DNA of 64,000 nt from Escallonia rubra. Lineage: Eukaryota; Streptophyta; Magnoliopsida; Escalloniales; Escalloniaceae. Made by a program: the position numbers and the translations under genes. Where the stretch lies: positions 434,001 through 498,000 of the forward strand of contig JAVXUO010001844.1 of NCBI GenBank assembly GCA_033065855.1, in the 5' to 3' direction. Under the pieces are notes generated by a model. It saw only the letters and a list, made by a program, of their open reading frames with translations, searched no databases and was not told the DNA's origin. Positions 9,189 to 20,238 of this stretch are shown piece by piece (position 1 is the first letter of the stretch; each line of letters opens with the position of its first letter).

Positions 9189-11000
9189 TCATTTGGTAGA
9201 TTTAGGAGGGGGGTTTGGGCTTAACTGGAAAAAACGCCCAACTGCAGATAGGCCCAGGAGAAGGTTATGCATGTTGAGGTTGGTATTGAAGGCCAAAGGG
9301 CTAGGCCCAACTGCTTTGGTCCAAAGGTTCGGGTCAAGTGAAAAAGGTGAAGTCATGGTTTGCGCCAAATCATGGAGTGGCCCACCAACATGTCTTTGCA
9401 GATTTTGTGAAGATAGAACAGGGATAGTGGGTGAATCTGGAGATAGTGCAGATCTTGGACAGCTTGCGACACCAATTACAGCTGGATCAAGTGGCTGGGA
9501 TGAGGGAGACGTGGCAGGTGAGAGAGAGGCGTATGGGCCAAGTGGATGGGGAGCAGATGGGGTAGGATCTGTTGCACAGATTTGGTCCTGTTGAAGCAAA
9601 AGAGTTGTCGGCGCGTGGATGTGATGGAAGCCACTCTCCCTTTCCGGCGGATCAGCAGTCGCCGGAATATGGTTTGCTTCAAGGCTTGCAGGCGAGCTAT
9701 CATGGGCTGAATAGCCTGCAAAACTGTGTTCATCGGGGTCATTAGCCGAAGAGTTCACAGAAAAAGAATCGGATTCCTCCGGCGTGAGGGCCATGAGCCA
9801 ATCTTCGATTTCTTCCACCATATTGTTACCCAGATCATTCATGCCGGCCTCTGCAACATGGTCTACTATCATCTCATTTTCAATGTTTACCCCCGGCTCG
9901 TTTGCCAACTGGTCCACAGGTGGCGGCAGCACCTCATGTGGTGGCCAAACCGCAACCACTTCAGGTGGAGTGTCAACTTCTTCCATCGGATCAAGAACCC
10001 CATTGTTAGAGCTGGATGCCACCGAGCCATTAAAGTCTGATTCTGCGTCGGAGTGGAAAGACGCGGTAGCAGTTGCAAAGGAAAGATCCTCGCTAGACGC
10101 TGCTGAGTGAGCAGGGGAAAATGCATCATAAAAATGATTCAAGTGTGAGCCTTCGTGGTCAGTGTAAATTGAGATTCGGGATGATCGATTCCAATCCGAA
10201 TTTGGCAGTGCGCGCAGAGGGAATGCAAACATAGGCTGGCCATGTAAGTGGTAGACCGGATGCACCTGCGGTCCTGGTAATCCGTCATTTCGGCGAGCAA
10301 GTAAGGCTACCACCTCGGATAAGTCAGCATGGCAAGAGATGTTGTCATGTCCAATACAGCCACAACGGAAACAAGTTCTGAATATTTTTTCATAGCTGCA
10401 CCGCAGCAGGGTCCATCCGAGGCCATCGAGCAAGGAGAGAAAAACAGCTGGAAGAAGGGGAAGGTCCACCGGAACTCGCACCTTAATACGGAAGTAATCA
10501 GTGTTCGTCACACGAGTTGCGGACCAATCAATGGCAAGAAGAGTTCCAGCGACATCTCCGATCAGCTCCGCAAGAGAGTAAATATAGCAGTCACTTGGGA
10601 CGTTGTGGATCCTCATCCATAAATCGACAGTTGGAAACTTAATAGAGGAGTAGATGACATGAGGAAACCAAGGCTGAAGTACAAGGAGGGCACCAAAAAA
10701 ATTCCAAGGGCCATTAGTGCACACTAGTCTAGCTTCAGCCGAAGAAGAGAAAGTAAATAGGAAAACAGTGGGAAGTTTGTTGACACGGACAGGACCATTC
10801 AAAAGCCAGCATTCGTTGACCCGGCTTTGGATTTTCTTTTCAGAAAAGGATTGGGAGTCAATGAATTTCCCTATCAAGACACATTCTTTCCCCACACGCC
10901 GGTTAAAGACAAGAGTGGGGTTGAGCGGAAGCATGAAGGTGCGTAAGTCCAAAGTCTCCTCCGCGACAAGATTGCCGTCATAGTGGAAAGGGTCAGCCAT
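9189..11000 (-). CDS. LINE ORF1: RNA-binding protein, DUF4283 and zinc knuckle
   Basis: ORF1 of plant L1-type LINEs binds the element RNA to form the ribonucleoprotein. From MADPFHYDGN at 11000, a DUF4283-type N-terminal half contains VLIGKFIDSQSF, NGPWNFFGALLVLQPW and LWMRIHNVPSD. It is followed at about residues 210-223 by the CCHC knuckle CFRCGCIGHDNISC (C-x2-C-x4-H-x4-C). The C-terminal half is acidic and proline/serine-rich. The upstream methionine at 11051 would add 17 residues; MADPF is preferred because similar starts occur in family members. It ends at 9189, before the out-of-phase intermediate frame. Confidence 0.88.
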   Translation of the reverse strand: MADPFHYDGNLVAEETLDLRTFMLPLNPTLVFNRRVGKECVLIGKFIDSQSFSEKKIQSRVNECWLLNGPVRVNKLPTVFLFTFSSSAEARLVCTNGPWNFFGALLVLQPWFPHVIYSSIKFPTVDLWMRIHNVPSDCYIYSLAELIGDVAGTLLAIDWSATRVTNTDYFRIKVRVPVDLPLLPAVFLSLLDGLGWTLLRCSYEKIFRTCFRCGCIGHDNISCHADLSEVVALLARRNDGLPGPQVHPVYHLHGQPMFAFPLRALPNSDWNRSSRISIYTDHEGSHLNHFYDAFSPAHSAASSEDLSFATATASFHSDAESDFNGSVASSSNNGVLDPMEEVDTPPEVVAVWPPHEVLPPPVDQLANEPGVNIENEMIVDHVAEAGMNDLGNNMVEEIEDWLMALTPEESDSFSVNSSANDPDEHSFAGYSAHDSSPASLEANHIPATADPPERESGFHHIHAPTTLLLQQDQICATDPTPSAPHPLGPYASLSPATSPSSQPLDPAVIGVASCPRSALSPDSPTIPVLSSQNLQRHVGGPLHDLAQTMTSPFSLDPNLWTKAVGPSPLAFNTNLNMHNLLLGLSAVGRFFQLSPNPPPKSTK

Positions 11001-11272
11001 GTGAGACACAAAGGTGGGAATAAAGCAGACAAGTACTAAATGGTGGTCCAATGGGAGTAAAAAGGGAAGGTTAGCTGGGCAGAGTAAAGGTTGAGAGAAG
11101 CTGTGAAGGCATGTAGAACCTGGAGGGAAAGGTTATTGTCTAAAAAAGGGGGTGGGGGGGGGGTTGTGGCAGGAGATGAACAGGGAAGGAGGGAAGGTTG
11201 CTGTCAGGTTGAGAGAGAGAATTCGACACAAAGTGCTTTCTCTAAGTTGAATGTCAATCTTCATTAAAACAC

Positions 11273-11288
11273 CTACGAGTTTCCAGTC
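11273..11288. repeat. LINE target-site duplication, 5' copy
   Basis: CTACGAGTTTCCAGTC, 15 of 16 identical to 3621-3636. It encodes the same P450 residues (DWKL region) on the minus strand. Confidence 0.93.
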
Positions 11289-11513
11289 AAATGATGTAGC
11301 AATTGAGCAAGTGGAAGTTCAATACTTGTGATTCCAAAAACCATGCTTGGACACATCCTTCTGTCATCCTCGAAAGGGATAATTTCAAAATCCGTTCCTC
11401 TGAAGATTCAAAAAACCTTTCTGGTTCAAAGCTGTCAGCATTAGTCCAATAAGCTGGATCTCTTCCTATAGCCCACCCGTTGATGATGACTTTGATTTTG
11501 ATTGGTACCTCAT
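11289..11513 (-). pseudogene. Cytochrome P450 (CYP71-type), piece A: PERF and heme-loop region
   Basis: The minus strand encodes [20 protein letters not shown] and [10 protein letters not shown], then after a one-base frameshift [19 protein letters not shown] and [17 protein letters not shown]. These are the meander/PERF and heme-binding regions of a CYP71-clan P450, a microsomal monooxygenase. The heme loop is degenerate: the usual PFGxGRRxCPG has become [11 protein letters not shown], although the Cys ligand remains. With the frameshift and the insertions this is a pseudogene. Upstream sequence is cut at 11514 by another copy of the TIR DNA family; the rest of the gene is not seen in the window. 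Confidence 0.85.
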
Positions 11514-11860
11514 TATGAAGCGCGGACACAGGTGCGGGTGCCGAAACGGAGATAGGCATTTTTGAAAATTTTAAGATACTGGTGCGGCGAGGATACGACA
11601 AATTTTGTACATTTTTTTTTTAACTATGTACACTTAGTATTGAATTTCTAAACAAATGACGGACCATTTGAATATTAAGAACGTGCATAAAATGATATAT
11701 AGTGCAATTTAATTTAACCATTCTATAATAGTACAATACAATCAGATACATAATAGTTAACAACTTAACACACTGTCTGAAAAGTGAAAAAAATGAAACT
11801 GAAACACGTAAAACACATTGAAAACTGAAACAGGTCTTATACAGTGATTCTTTTATTTAT
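11514..11860. mobile_element. Second copy or fragment of the GTGAAGCA/TGCGGGTG DNA element
   Basis: It begins ATGAAGCGCGGACACAGG then TGCGGGTGCC and runs alongside 2560-2800 with long matches (for example CTATGTACACTTAGTATTGA and AGTACAATACAATCA). The far terminus is not identified. It truncates the P450 exon on its 5' side. Confidence 0.6.
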
Positions 11861-12605
11861 TTCTACCTTTGAGGCAGAGAGATATCTCTCCACTTCATTT
11901 CCTTGATTCTGCAGGTAGAGTCCGGTGGTCAAATTATCCACTTGCACTCGTAGGAGCATAATCAATTCTTTTTTCTTTCTACCTTGGAGGCAATTGAGTT
12001 TATTTTTTTTGTTTTGGACTTTGGGGAGTCCATGCGCAGAAAGGGAGTAAAAAGCCTTACAGATGGAGAATCAAGGGAGTAGAAAGCCTATTCGTAAGAG
12101 AACTTAAATCAGAAGACTTATCTTTCAAGAAACTTCAACTGCCTTGGTAGCCATGACTAAGGTCCCCACCCTGAAGGGATGTTTTGTCAATGAGGGAGAA
12201 GATACACCTTATAACGGATTCCTAGAGCCTGTCTACAATGTAGAAACCGTGAAACAGATCAATGGATGAGAGATCTTCTATGATTGTGAATGAGTTGAGA
12301 ACGAGGAACTGCCAATCCCAATTGAGCCAAGCACCAAAGATACTTCTGACTAAATGGACTTCATGGAGCCAAAAAGAATGATAGCATGCTTCAGCAAAAT
12401 GCACATCCGGGTGTTCATCTGCGAAGTGGACGGCCAGATTATAAACCCCACAAGCCTAATCATTTCAGCAAGCACAGAATTGGATGATCGAATATGTACT
12501 GCTAACTCTAGAATGACGTCTTGCTGCCAAGGGACTCCTAAACCAGAAAACATGAATGCTTATGTCTCTTTAGATACAATGTGAGACACAACCCACATAA
12601 CTATG
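11861..12605. other. Unassigned interval, possible degraded LINE piece
   Basis: No intact gene. The minus-strand frames around 12220-12560 contain tryptophan-rich segments such as SFWLHEVHLVRSIFGAWLNW that loosely recall the zf-RVT region of plant LINEs, but the match is weak and no cysteine pattern is complete. Confidence 0.25.
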
Positions 12606-13350
12606 TGTTCGGGGTTACAGCCTAAAAGTTACTAGGATTTATTGTTTGCGGGGTATAAAGGTTGATCTAGCTAAGATTAAAGCTATGGTTACTCTTAGGT
12701 GGAGATGCCCCCACCTAAGAGTAAGAAAGAAATATAAGGATTCCTTAGTAGAATCCAGTGTATAAGTCGATTCATATCCTAATTGACTAAGACTTGCGAG
12801 CCTGTGTTTAAGTTAGTGAAGAAAGATTCAGCCAAAGAGTGGGATCATTTGTGCCACAAAGCTTTTGACAAAATCAACCAGTACCTCAGCAAACCTCTCA
12901 GTCCTGATCCCTCCAATACCCGATAGTCCCTTATTGCTATAACTAATTATGATCAATATCGCAGCCCGAGCCATGTTCGCGCAACATTTGGAGCATTCAC
13001 TAGTCAAGAGAGCAATTTACTATATCAGCAAGAAATTGACCCAAGGATAGATAAATTACTCAGCATTAGAAATTACATGTCGTTAGTCTGGATAACACAG
13101 AGGCTGCGACATTATGTTCTAGCTTACCCTATAAGATTGTTGACTAGGATGGATGCCATGAAGTATCTCTTCGAGAAACCAGTTATATCCAATGAACAAC
13201 AAGTGGCTTTTGTTTCTTTCAGAGTTTGACATCACATATGTCACCCAAAAGTCCATTAAAGAAAAAGCCATGGCCGACTTATTAGCAGATTGTCTGACAA
13301 AGGATACTACCAGATGGGAGGCAAAATTTTTAGATGAAGGAGTTTGTGAC
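12606..13350 (+). pseudogene. Decayed Tat-type Ty3/gypsy pol: RT end and RNase H
   Basis: The plus strand shows the end of RT (LLGFIV then, after a frameshift, RGIKVDLAKIKAMVTL) followed by RNase H-like sequence (EWDHLCHKAFDKINQYL, AMKYLFEKPVISN, EFDITYVTQKSIKEKAMADL). Several frameshifts and stops interrupt it, so it is dead. It is cut at about 13358 by the LTR of the minus-strand element; the integrase of the same element type resumes at 22462 on the other side, so the two parts flank a nested insertion. Confidence 0.8.
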
Positions 13351-13357
13351 GTTGATA

Positions 13358-15540
13358 AATGAAAAGACTGAACATAAAATTTTTACAGTCGTCCATAAGT
13401 GAAAAGACTGAACATAACAATATATATCACATACCACCTCTCTCTTATACAAGTGTTACACTCCCAAAAAAAAAAAAGAACAGCTAAAACTTTGCTCACC
13501 CAGCGTAATACTCTTGATTCTCCCCAAGGTAATTCTCTTCGTCCCCTGGCAAATATTTGGACTCCAAACCTAGAAAAAGAAAGTATCGGGAATGGGTCAA
13601 CCTAATGGCTCAGTAAGGTATCCAGTGATTCTAAGTCCAAACATGAATTGATTATATTATGAATGGTTAGTAAAAACATGCAAGTCACTTGAACAGATGA
13701 TACATATGTACTTAAGAATAATTTTAACATATCGAGTATCACTTATAAATAATTGCTAACACTTGCCTTCAAAAGAAACGGGAATAGCATATCGAGCAAG
13801 ATCTGAAATCTTGTAAAACATATACGAGAATGGCAAGTAAGACCTAAATACTAACTTGATCTCAATAAGTATAACGAAATAGTATAAACAAGGTCAATAC
13901 AAATATGAGCCAAGTACAAGAATATCAATATGCAAATATGTCCCTCATGGACAAGCCAACCTTCCCTGAAGCCAACCTTCCCTGAGTGCGAGAGACTTTT
14001 CGTTTCGCAACCAACTGATATAGCAGGTTCAATAGAAAAAGTGCAACGTCATCACATGCACCCCAATAATTCCTTTCGGGAAGTAGTACGCATAGCTAGC
14101 ACGTACTATCGAGACGTAAACAAGAACCCTGGCCGGATAACTTCCAACCCCGGCAAATAACACCCTCAACTCACTTTTTCCTCCTCCTTCACGTGACATG
14201 CATAATCATGTAAAACAATGTCATCAAGTACCTCAAAAGAGGTTTAATCTACTTTCAAGTCATATTTGCCATATTATCAACAACACATGCCAAACATGTA
14301 AACTAATCACTAATGCACAAACTAATTCGGTAATCAAGCAAGAACTAATTTGATGTTCTTCCTTAAGTACATTACCCATATGTATACTTATATTATTATG
14401 TAGATATTTGAGTGTCATTTAAGACCTGAAATTACCTAGTTATTCACCATTAAGCTCAACACAAGAAACTACTAATTTGGGTAACATAATATGCCCAGTA
14501 TTTCAATTGGCAGCAAGAGTAGTCTGTACTCCAAACATCATAACAATTTAATTACAAGGTCTCTACAGTCAAACTATATACTTCTGAAAACTAGACTTAA
14601 AGAGCTACATCCCAGTATTTTATTTGACTCGAAAGTATCATTTTAAAGTCATATTAAGCCCTTCTAAAGACAGACTTCAGAATCTGTCCAACAGCAGTTT
14701 CAAAGTACAGGTTCCATAAACCATAGTAATAATACTTTAAATAATCTGAAATTTGGTGTGTATACTCTACACATGTATTATTACAACATATAAAATAATC
14801 AAACCCATAACTTAACTAAAATCATTCATTTCTAGGCACCAAAGTTACTTCATTTTATGACTGTTCTGCAAGTTTCCCAAACAAAATTAACATATCTCAC
14901 TTAAGATCATTACAAGAAAGTGTGTAAGTATTTTACTACTCATAGTACTTCTCATACATGCTTTAAAAACCCTACAAGCACAAGATAACCTACCTTAAAG
15001 AAAATTAAGCCCAAGCCAATTCAAGAAAGTTGATGCAAATCTCTCTCATTTGTTCTTCTTCTCTTTTTCTTTTCCTCCCTTTCTCTCTTTTCTTCCTTTC
15101 TCCTTATTTCTCTTTGTTTCTATTCTTTTTTTTATCCTTGTGGCCGAATGGGTTAACATTGTGTCTTTCACCTCCCTCCTTTATTTTCTTTCTAATTTAT
15201 CCACTTAAGTTTCTTTTTATTTTTTTATTCTTTTCCTTTGATAACTCACCACCAAAGATAGATGGCACACCAAAAATCCTTTTATCCCCACACTCTCACA
15301 CGTGCATATGCCACTAACCTCTTATAGCTAAGTTATGGTATTTTGAAATTGACCCCAAAATTTTGCATAATTACATTTAAACCCCAAAATTTTACATAAT
15401 TACATTTTGGCCCATAACTGAATTTCAATATTTATGTTATGTAGAAAATTAATGTGACACAAATAAAATATTTTAATCAAATTTAAATGTGTTCAGGATT
15501 AATAAAATAATTTGAAGCTAATTAAGATTGGGGCCTCACA
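13358..15540 (-). repeat. 3' LTR of the chromodomain element (outer end truncated)
   Basis: About 2.18 kb aligned nearly throughout with 20356-22461, including GGGGCCTCACA at the inner boundary (TGTGAGGCC in element direction). The outer ~117 bp present in the other LTR are missing. Near the broken end, AAAAGACTGAACATAA occurs twice (13362 and 13402). A pyrimidine-rich tract at 15040-15240 creates spurious ORFs. Confidence 0.88.
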
Positions 15541-15578
15541 CTCTTCCCTCCTTAAAAGACTCTTCCCTCCTTAAAAGA
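15541..15578 (-). other. Polypurine tract, tandemly duplicated
   Basis: Directly inside the 3' LTR, the minus strand reads TTTTAAGGAGGGAAGAG twice in a row with a 19-bp period. One copy is the expected primer for plus-strand DNA synthesis. Confidence 0.8.
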
Positions 15579-15587
15579 ATTTAGTCC

Positions 15588-18500
15588 CTAACGTGAACAA
15601 GTACGGTACTTAAACTTAATCTCATATTTACGCTCCCAGGTAGCCTCTTCAATATCATGGTATTGCCACTTGACCTTAACCAATGGAATCACCTTATTCC
15701 TCAATACCTGATCCTGACGATCCAAAATCTCCACTGGCTGCTCAACATAAGTCATATCTGATTGTATGTGAACTGGTTGATCATGCAACACATTTGATGG
15801 ATCTGGCTGATATTGACGCAACATAGATACATGAAAGACATTCCCAGATAATGAAGGTGGTAGAGCAACCCGATTAGCTAGATCACCAACTCGTTCCAAA
15901 ATCTCATAAGGCCCAACAAACCTCGAAGATGGCTTACCTTTCTTACCAAATCTCATGACTCCTTTCGTTGGAGAAATTTTAATAAAAACGAAGTCGCCCA
16001 CCGTAAATTTCAAACCACGTCGATGAGTGTCAGCGTAGCTTTTTTGTCTACTCTGTGTTGTACGGATACGTTGTTGAACTAATTGTATTTTATCAGTGGT
16101 TTTACGAATAATATCAGATTTAATAAGCTTACATTTCCCAACCTCTGACCAACAAACTGGAGTCTGCATTTCCTTCCATATAACGCCTCATAAGGAGCCA
16201 TATCAATACTAGAATGGTAGCTGTTATTATAAGAGAATTCAACAAGTGGTAAATATGAATCCCAACTACCTTTCAAGTCTATCACACAAGCTCGTAACAT
16301 ATCCTCCAAGGTTTGTATAATATGCTCACTTTGACCATCTGTCTGAGTGTGAAAGGTTGTACTCACGGGCAACTGTGTACCCATAGGCTTCTGAAAATCT
16401 TGCCAAAATCGAGAAGTAAAATGTGGATCCTTGTCGAAAAAAAAGGTAATAGGAACTCCATGCAAACGAACTATCTCATCAATATATGACTTAGCTAGTT
16501 TTTCCATGGAATATTTCATATTCAGAGTAAGAAAATGTGCAGACTTAATAAGACGGTCTACTATTACCCAAATTGCATCATTTCCGTCTCGAGTCCGCGG
16601 TAAACCTATCACAAAATCCATGTTTATGTGCTCCCATTTCCACTCAGGAATAGATAGAGGCTGTAAATAACCACCCGGTTTTTTATGTTCTGCCTTTACC
16701 AACTGACATGTTAGGCACTTGGAAACAAATTTAGCTATATCACCTTTCATACCATTCCACCAATAATGTGATTTTAAATCTCTGTACATTTTAGCACTAC
16801 CTGGATGAATATTGTACTTACTCGGATGTGCTTCTTTCAAAATCTCTTGTTAAACCTCAGCATCATTTGGTACACAAACACGATCTCTAAATTTCAATAT
16901 ACCTTCAGAAGATAATGAAAATTCATATTGCAATCCTTGCTCAATCTCTGTTCTAATTTTCTGCAACTCTGGGTCCTTTCCTTGAGCTTCCCGTATCAAC
17001 TGCATTAATGTAGGCCAAACTTTAATATTAGCAAATAAAATTCTCGCGGCCTCCAATCACACACATTAGTCAACATATCCCATTCCTTAAGCATTAAACT
17101 TGCAATCACATTCTTTCGGCTTAAGGCATCAGCAACCACATTAGCCTTACACGGGTGATATGAATGGAACAATTGTAATCATTTAATAATTCCATCAATC
17201 TACGTTGTCTCATATTCAGTTCCTTCTGCGAAAATAAATATTTCAAACTCTTGTGATCAGTATAGACCTCAAATACTGCTCCATACCAATAATTTATCCA
17301 TTTATGCAAGGCAAAAACAATAGTTGTCAATTTCAGATCATGGGTAGGATAATTCTCTTCATATGGCTTCAATTTACGTGATGCATAATCAATTACCTTA
17401 CCTCTTTGCATAAGCACACAACCTAAACCTTTATGAGATGCATCGCTGTATATTACAAAATTATCATTCCCATTAGGCAGAACCAAAATAGGTACACTGA
17501 CCAATCTATATTTCAACTCCTAAAAAATGTTCTCACATTTATCATCCCAAATAAAAGTTGAGTCAAACGAGATAATGGACCAGAAATTTTAGAAAATCCC
17601 TCAATAAGTCTACGATAATATCTGGCTAACCCCGAAAAACTACGTATCTCTGATACTGTTGAAGGCGTTTTCCAACTTTGTACAGCCTCAATCTTAGCCG
17701 GATCCACTGATATTCCTGCACCTGATATTATGTGCCCCAGAAAAGTAACTTGTTCCAACCAAAATATACACTTTTCAAATTTGGCATACAACTTTTTATC
17801 CCATAAGGTTTGCAAATTCTGAGATGCTGAGTATGCTGCTGGGTATCCCGGGAATAAACCAAAATATCATCAATAAAGACTACCACAAAACTATCTAAGT
17901 ATGCTTTGAATATGCGATTCATCAAATCCATAAACGTCGTGGGTGCATTCGTAACCATAAATGGCATAACTAGAAATTCGTAATGACCATACCTAGTCCT
18001 GAAAGCAGTCTTAAGGACATCCTCCTCCCTTACCCTTAGCTGATGATAACCTGACCTCAAATCCAATTTAGAAAATATCATAGCTCCTTGCAAGTGATCA
18101 AACAAATCCTGTAATGGGTATTTATTCTTTTATGGTTACCTGATTTAACTGTATGTAGTCAATACATAGACGTAAGGTACCATCCTTTTTCTTAACAAAT
18201 AATACAGGTGAACCCCAAGGTGCAGTACTTGGTCTAGTAAAGCCTTTATCAATTAAATCTTGTAATTGTAGCCTTAACTCTTTCAATTCAGCAGGAGCCA
18301 TTCTGTAGGGAGCTTTGGATATAGGTGTAGTGCCCAGAACAAGTTCAATAACGAATTCTATCTTCCTATCAGGTGGTAAAGTAATCAAGTCTTGAGAAAA
18401 TACATCCAAATATTCCCGAACAATAGGAACGTCCTCTAGTCTAGTCACTGTCTTCGAACATTCAATAGCATACACAATATACCCCACACAGCCCTTATCA

Positions 18501-18915
18501 AGTAACTTCTGAGCACGTAAGGCAGAAATAATAGGGATATCAGTTGGACTTTTATCCCCCACATACATAAATACTGACTGATCAGGTAAAGTAAATGTAA
18601 CAATCTTGGCAAAACAGTCAACACTAGCATGATTGTGGGATAACCAATACATACCCAAAATAACATCCAACTCCCACATAGGCAGTGCAATCAAATTAGC
18701 ATGCAGTACATGGTTATTCATGTTAATCTCACAGGCTTTGTACACTCTATCTGTATAAAAAGAATCACCCACATGGGTACTGACTTTGAGCACAAAAGGT
18801 AAAGAATCCGACAGCATAGACAAATGATGTAAGAAATGTGATGCAACATATGAATGTGTAGAGCCAGGATCAATCAATATTTTAGCCAAAGTACCATAAA
18901 TTACCTCCAACAACT
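15588..18915 (-). pseudogene. Pol of the chromodomain element: PR-RT-RH-IN-chromodomain
   Basis: In element direction: aspartic protease ([12 protein letters not shown]) in the first frame from 18913; RT starting [15 protein letters not shown], broken by a one-base shift at about 18121, and carrying [10 protein letters not shown] at about 17865; RNase H with [15 protein letters not shown] and [11 protein letters not shown] (17516-17121); integrase with [27 protein letters not shown] and [16 protein letters not shown] (16840-16079), where the D, D and E positions are present although SD/RD-type context has changed; then a C-terminal segment ending LVKVKWQYHDIEEATWER, which fits a chromodomain that targets heterochromatin. 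At least five frame changes or stops separate these parts, so no functional polyprotein can be made. Confidence 0.9.
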
Positions 18916-20114
18916 ACAAACGATCCATGTACCTCATCATGTCCTAGTGCAAATGCTCTAGCCTTTATCGTCAGTTTATTCACCCTTCTACCTATACTAA
19001 TACTAGTACCAAATGCGTCCCCAGTATTAGTAGCCACAGATCCTCAATTCTTAGGACAATCCCTCATCTGATGCCCTTGTGAGCCACACACAAAACGTGT
19101 TCCCTTTCTCTTCCTACAAACCTCTTCTGTATGCCCAGTCATACCACAAAAAGTGCAATATCGACTAACTGCCAATGCAGGCTGCTGTTGAGGTGGTATA
19201 TATTGAATAGGCATCACCCCAGGCCTAAGCTGAGGTCGTGGTCCAGTTATAAATGGTCATGCCATAAATCCCTATGTATGGGGTCTAGGTGCATAAGCCA
19301 TACTCCTCATATCTGTTCTAAAAAATTTCATACCACCAGATGTAGAAGGAAATCTTCCCGCCTGCCAATGTGGCACCAGAGGCCTAGATAAACTCATATG
19401 GGCCCTCTTTGCCCGTGTAAACCCCGAAGTCCTCTTAATATTAAGTGCCCAATCTACAATCTCGTGATAATCAAATATACTAAAAGGTGTTATAGCCTTT
19501 TGTATGTCAGGATTCAAGCCAGTCTCAAACTTTCTAGCTTTCCTATCACCACCTTAACCAAATAAGATGCATGTCGAGCTAAAGCAGTAAATTCTTTTCA
19601 TATTCTTGTATGGTCTTGTTTTTCTGCTCAAGTTACAGGAAAGCCAATTCCCTATCTCTTCTAACACTTGCCAGAATATACTTGTTATTAAACTCAGTAG
19701 TAAACAAATCCCAAGTTCTTATAACATTCTTGGCTGTCCACTTTGCATCAATCGTCTTCCACCAAAACCCTGCATCCTCACTCAAAAGAAACTTTCTGTG
19801 CAGGAGTTAATTGTATTTTCTCAAATAATTTCTCATTATTGATTATCCATTCATCTGCCTCATCTGAATTAGCGCCACCCGGGAATACAATAGGCTTAAG
19901 CTTAACAAATCTTTAATTTCAAGCAAGGTCAGATCATCAGTGGCTATAACGAACCTCACCTGAGAACTCTCACCAACCTGACTGTGCTGCTGATTGTTTG
20001 TGAATATTCTAGGGCATTGGCTATACATCCAACTAACCCAATGATCTCCCGTAAATTAGGATCAGTTCCTTGTGTACCCTGCCCCACATTACTTTCCTCT
20101 CTCTGACCCGCCAT
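18916..20114 (-). pseudogene. Gag of the chromodomain element, frameshifted
   Basis: It starts at 20114 (MAGQREESNVGQGTQGTD), a typical Gag start for this group. The capsid-like middle is broken into several frames. A zinc knuckle CTFCGMTGHTEEVC lies near 19160-19118, and a second, FVCGSQGHQMRDC, lacks its first Cys. Gag forms the particle and binds RNA. Frame breaks occur before and after the knuckles, and another at about 18910 separates gag from the protease. Confidence 0.8.
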
Positions 20115-20221
20115 ATATCACACCTGAACAGGCAAAAGACTATGTTTAGGCCACACCAAATTTCAAAATCAAATAAACTAATCAATTCTGAAGATCTTAG
20201 CCTGGCTTTTATGCAACTATA

Positions 20222-20233
20222 GCTCTGATGCCA
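20222..20233 (-). other. Primer binding site, initiator tRNA-Met type
   Basis: On the minus strand TGGCATCAGAGC lies a few bases inside the 5' LTR. It differs by one base from TGGTATCAGAGC, the common plant PBS complementary to the 3' end of initiator tRNA-Met. Confidence 0.85.
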
Positions 20234-20238
20234 CTAAA

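Larger units (their letters stand above)
3637..11272 (-). mobile_element. Full-length plant L1-type LINE
   Basis: A 7.6 kb non-LTR retrotransposon on the minus strand. The boundaries are set by a 16-bp target-site duplication and, at the 3' end, a run of T (about 3637-3652) that is the poly(A) tail on the element strand. The order in element direction is 5' UTR (11272-11001), ORF1 with DUF4283 and zinc knuckle, an intermediate open frame, ORF2 with endonuclease, reverse transcriptase, zf-RVT and RNase H-like region, then a short 3' UTR (3842-3653). The TSD has a single mismatch and ORF2 is uninterrupted over 1407 codons, so the insertion is fairly recent. It interrupts the last exon of a P450. 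Confidence 0.95.

Noticed and set aside
9109-9594. 161-codon plus-strand ORF and other plus-strand ORFs across the LINE
   Set aside because: Complementary-strand shadows of ORF1/ORF2 with no similarity of their own.
15030-15317. 95-codon hydrophobic ORF resembling a membrane peptide
   Set aside because: A pyrimidine tract inside the LTR gives a run of Leu/Phe/Ser; the matching tract in the other LTR breaks the frame.
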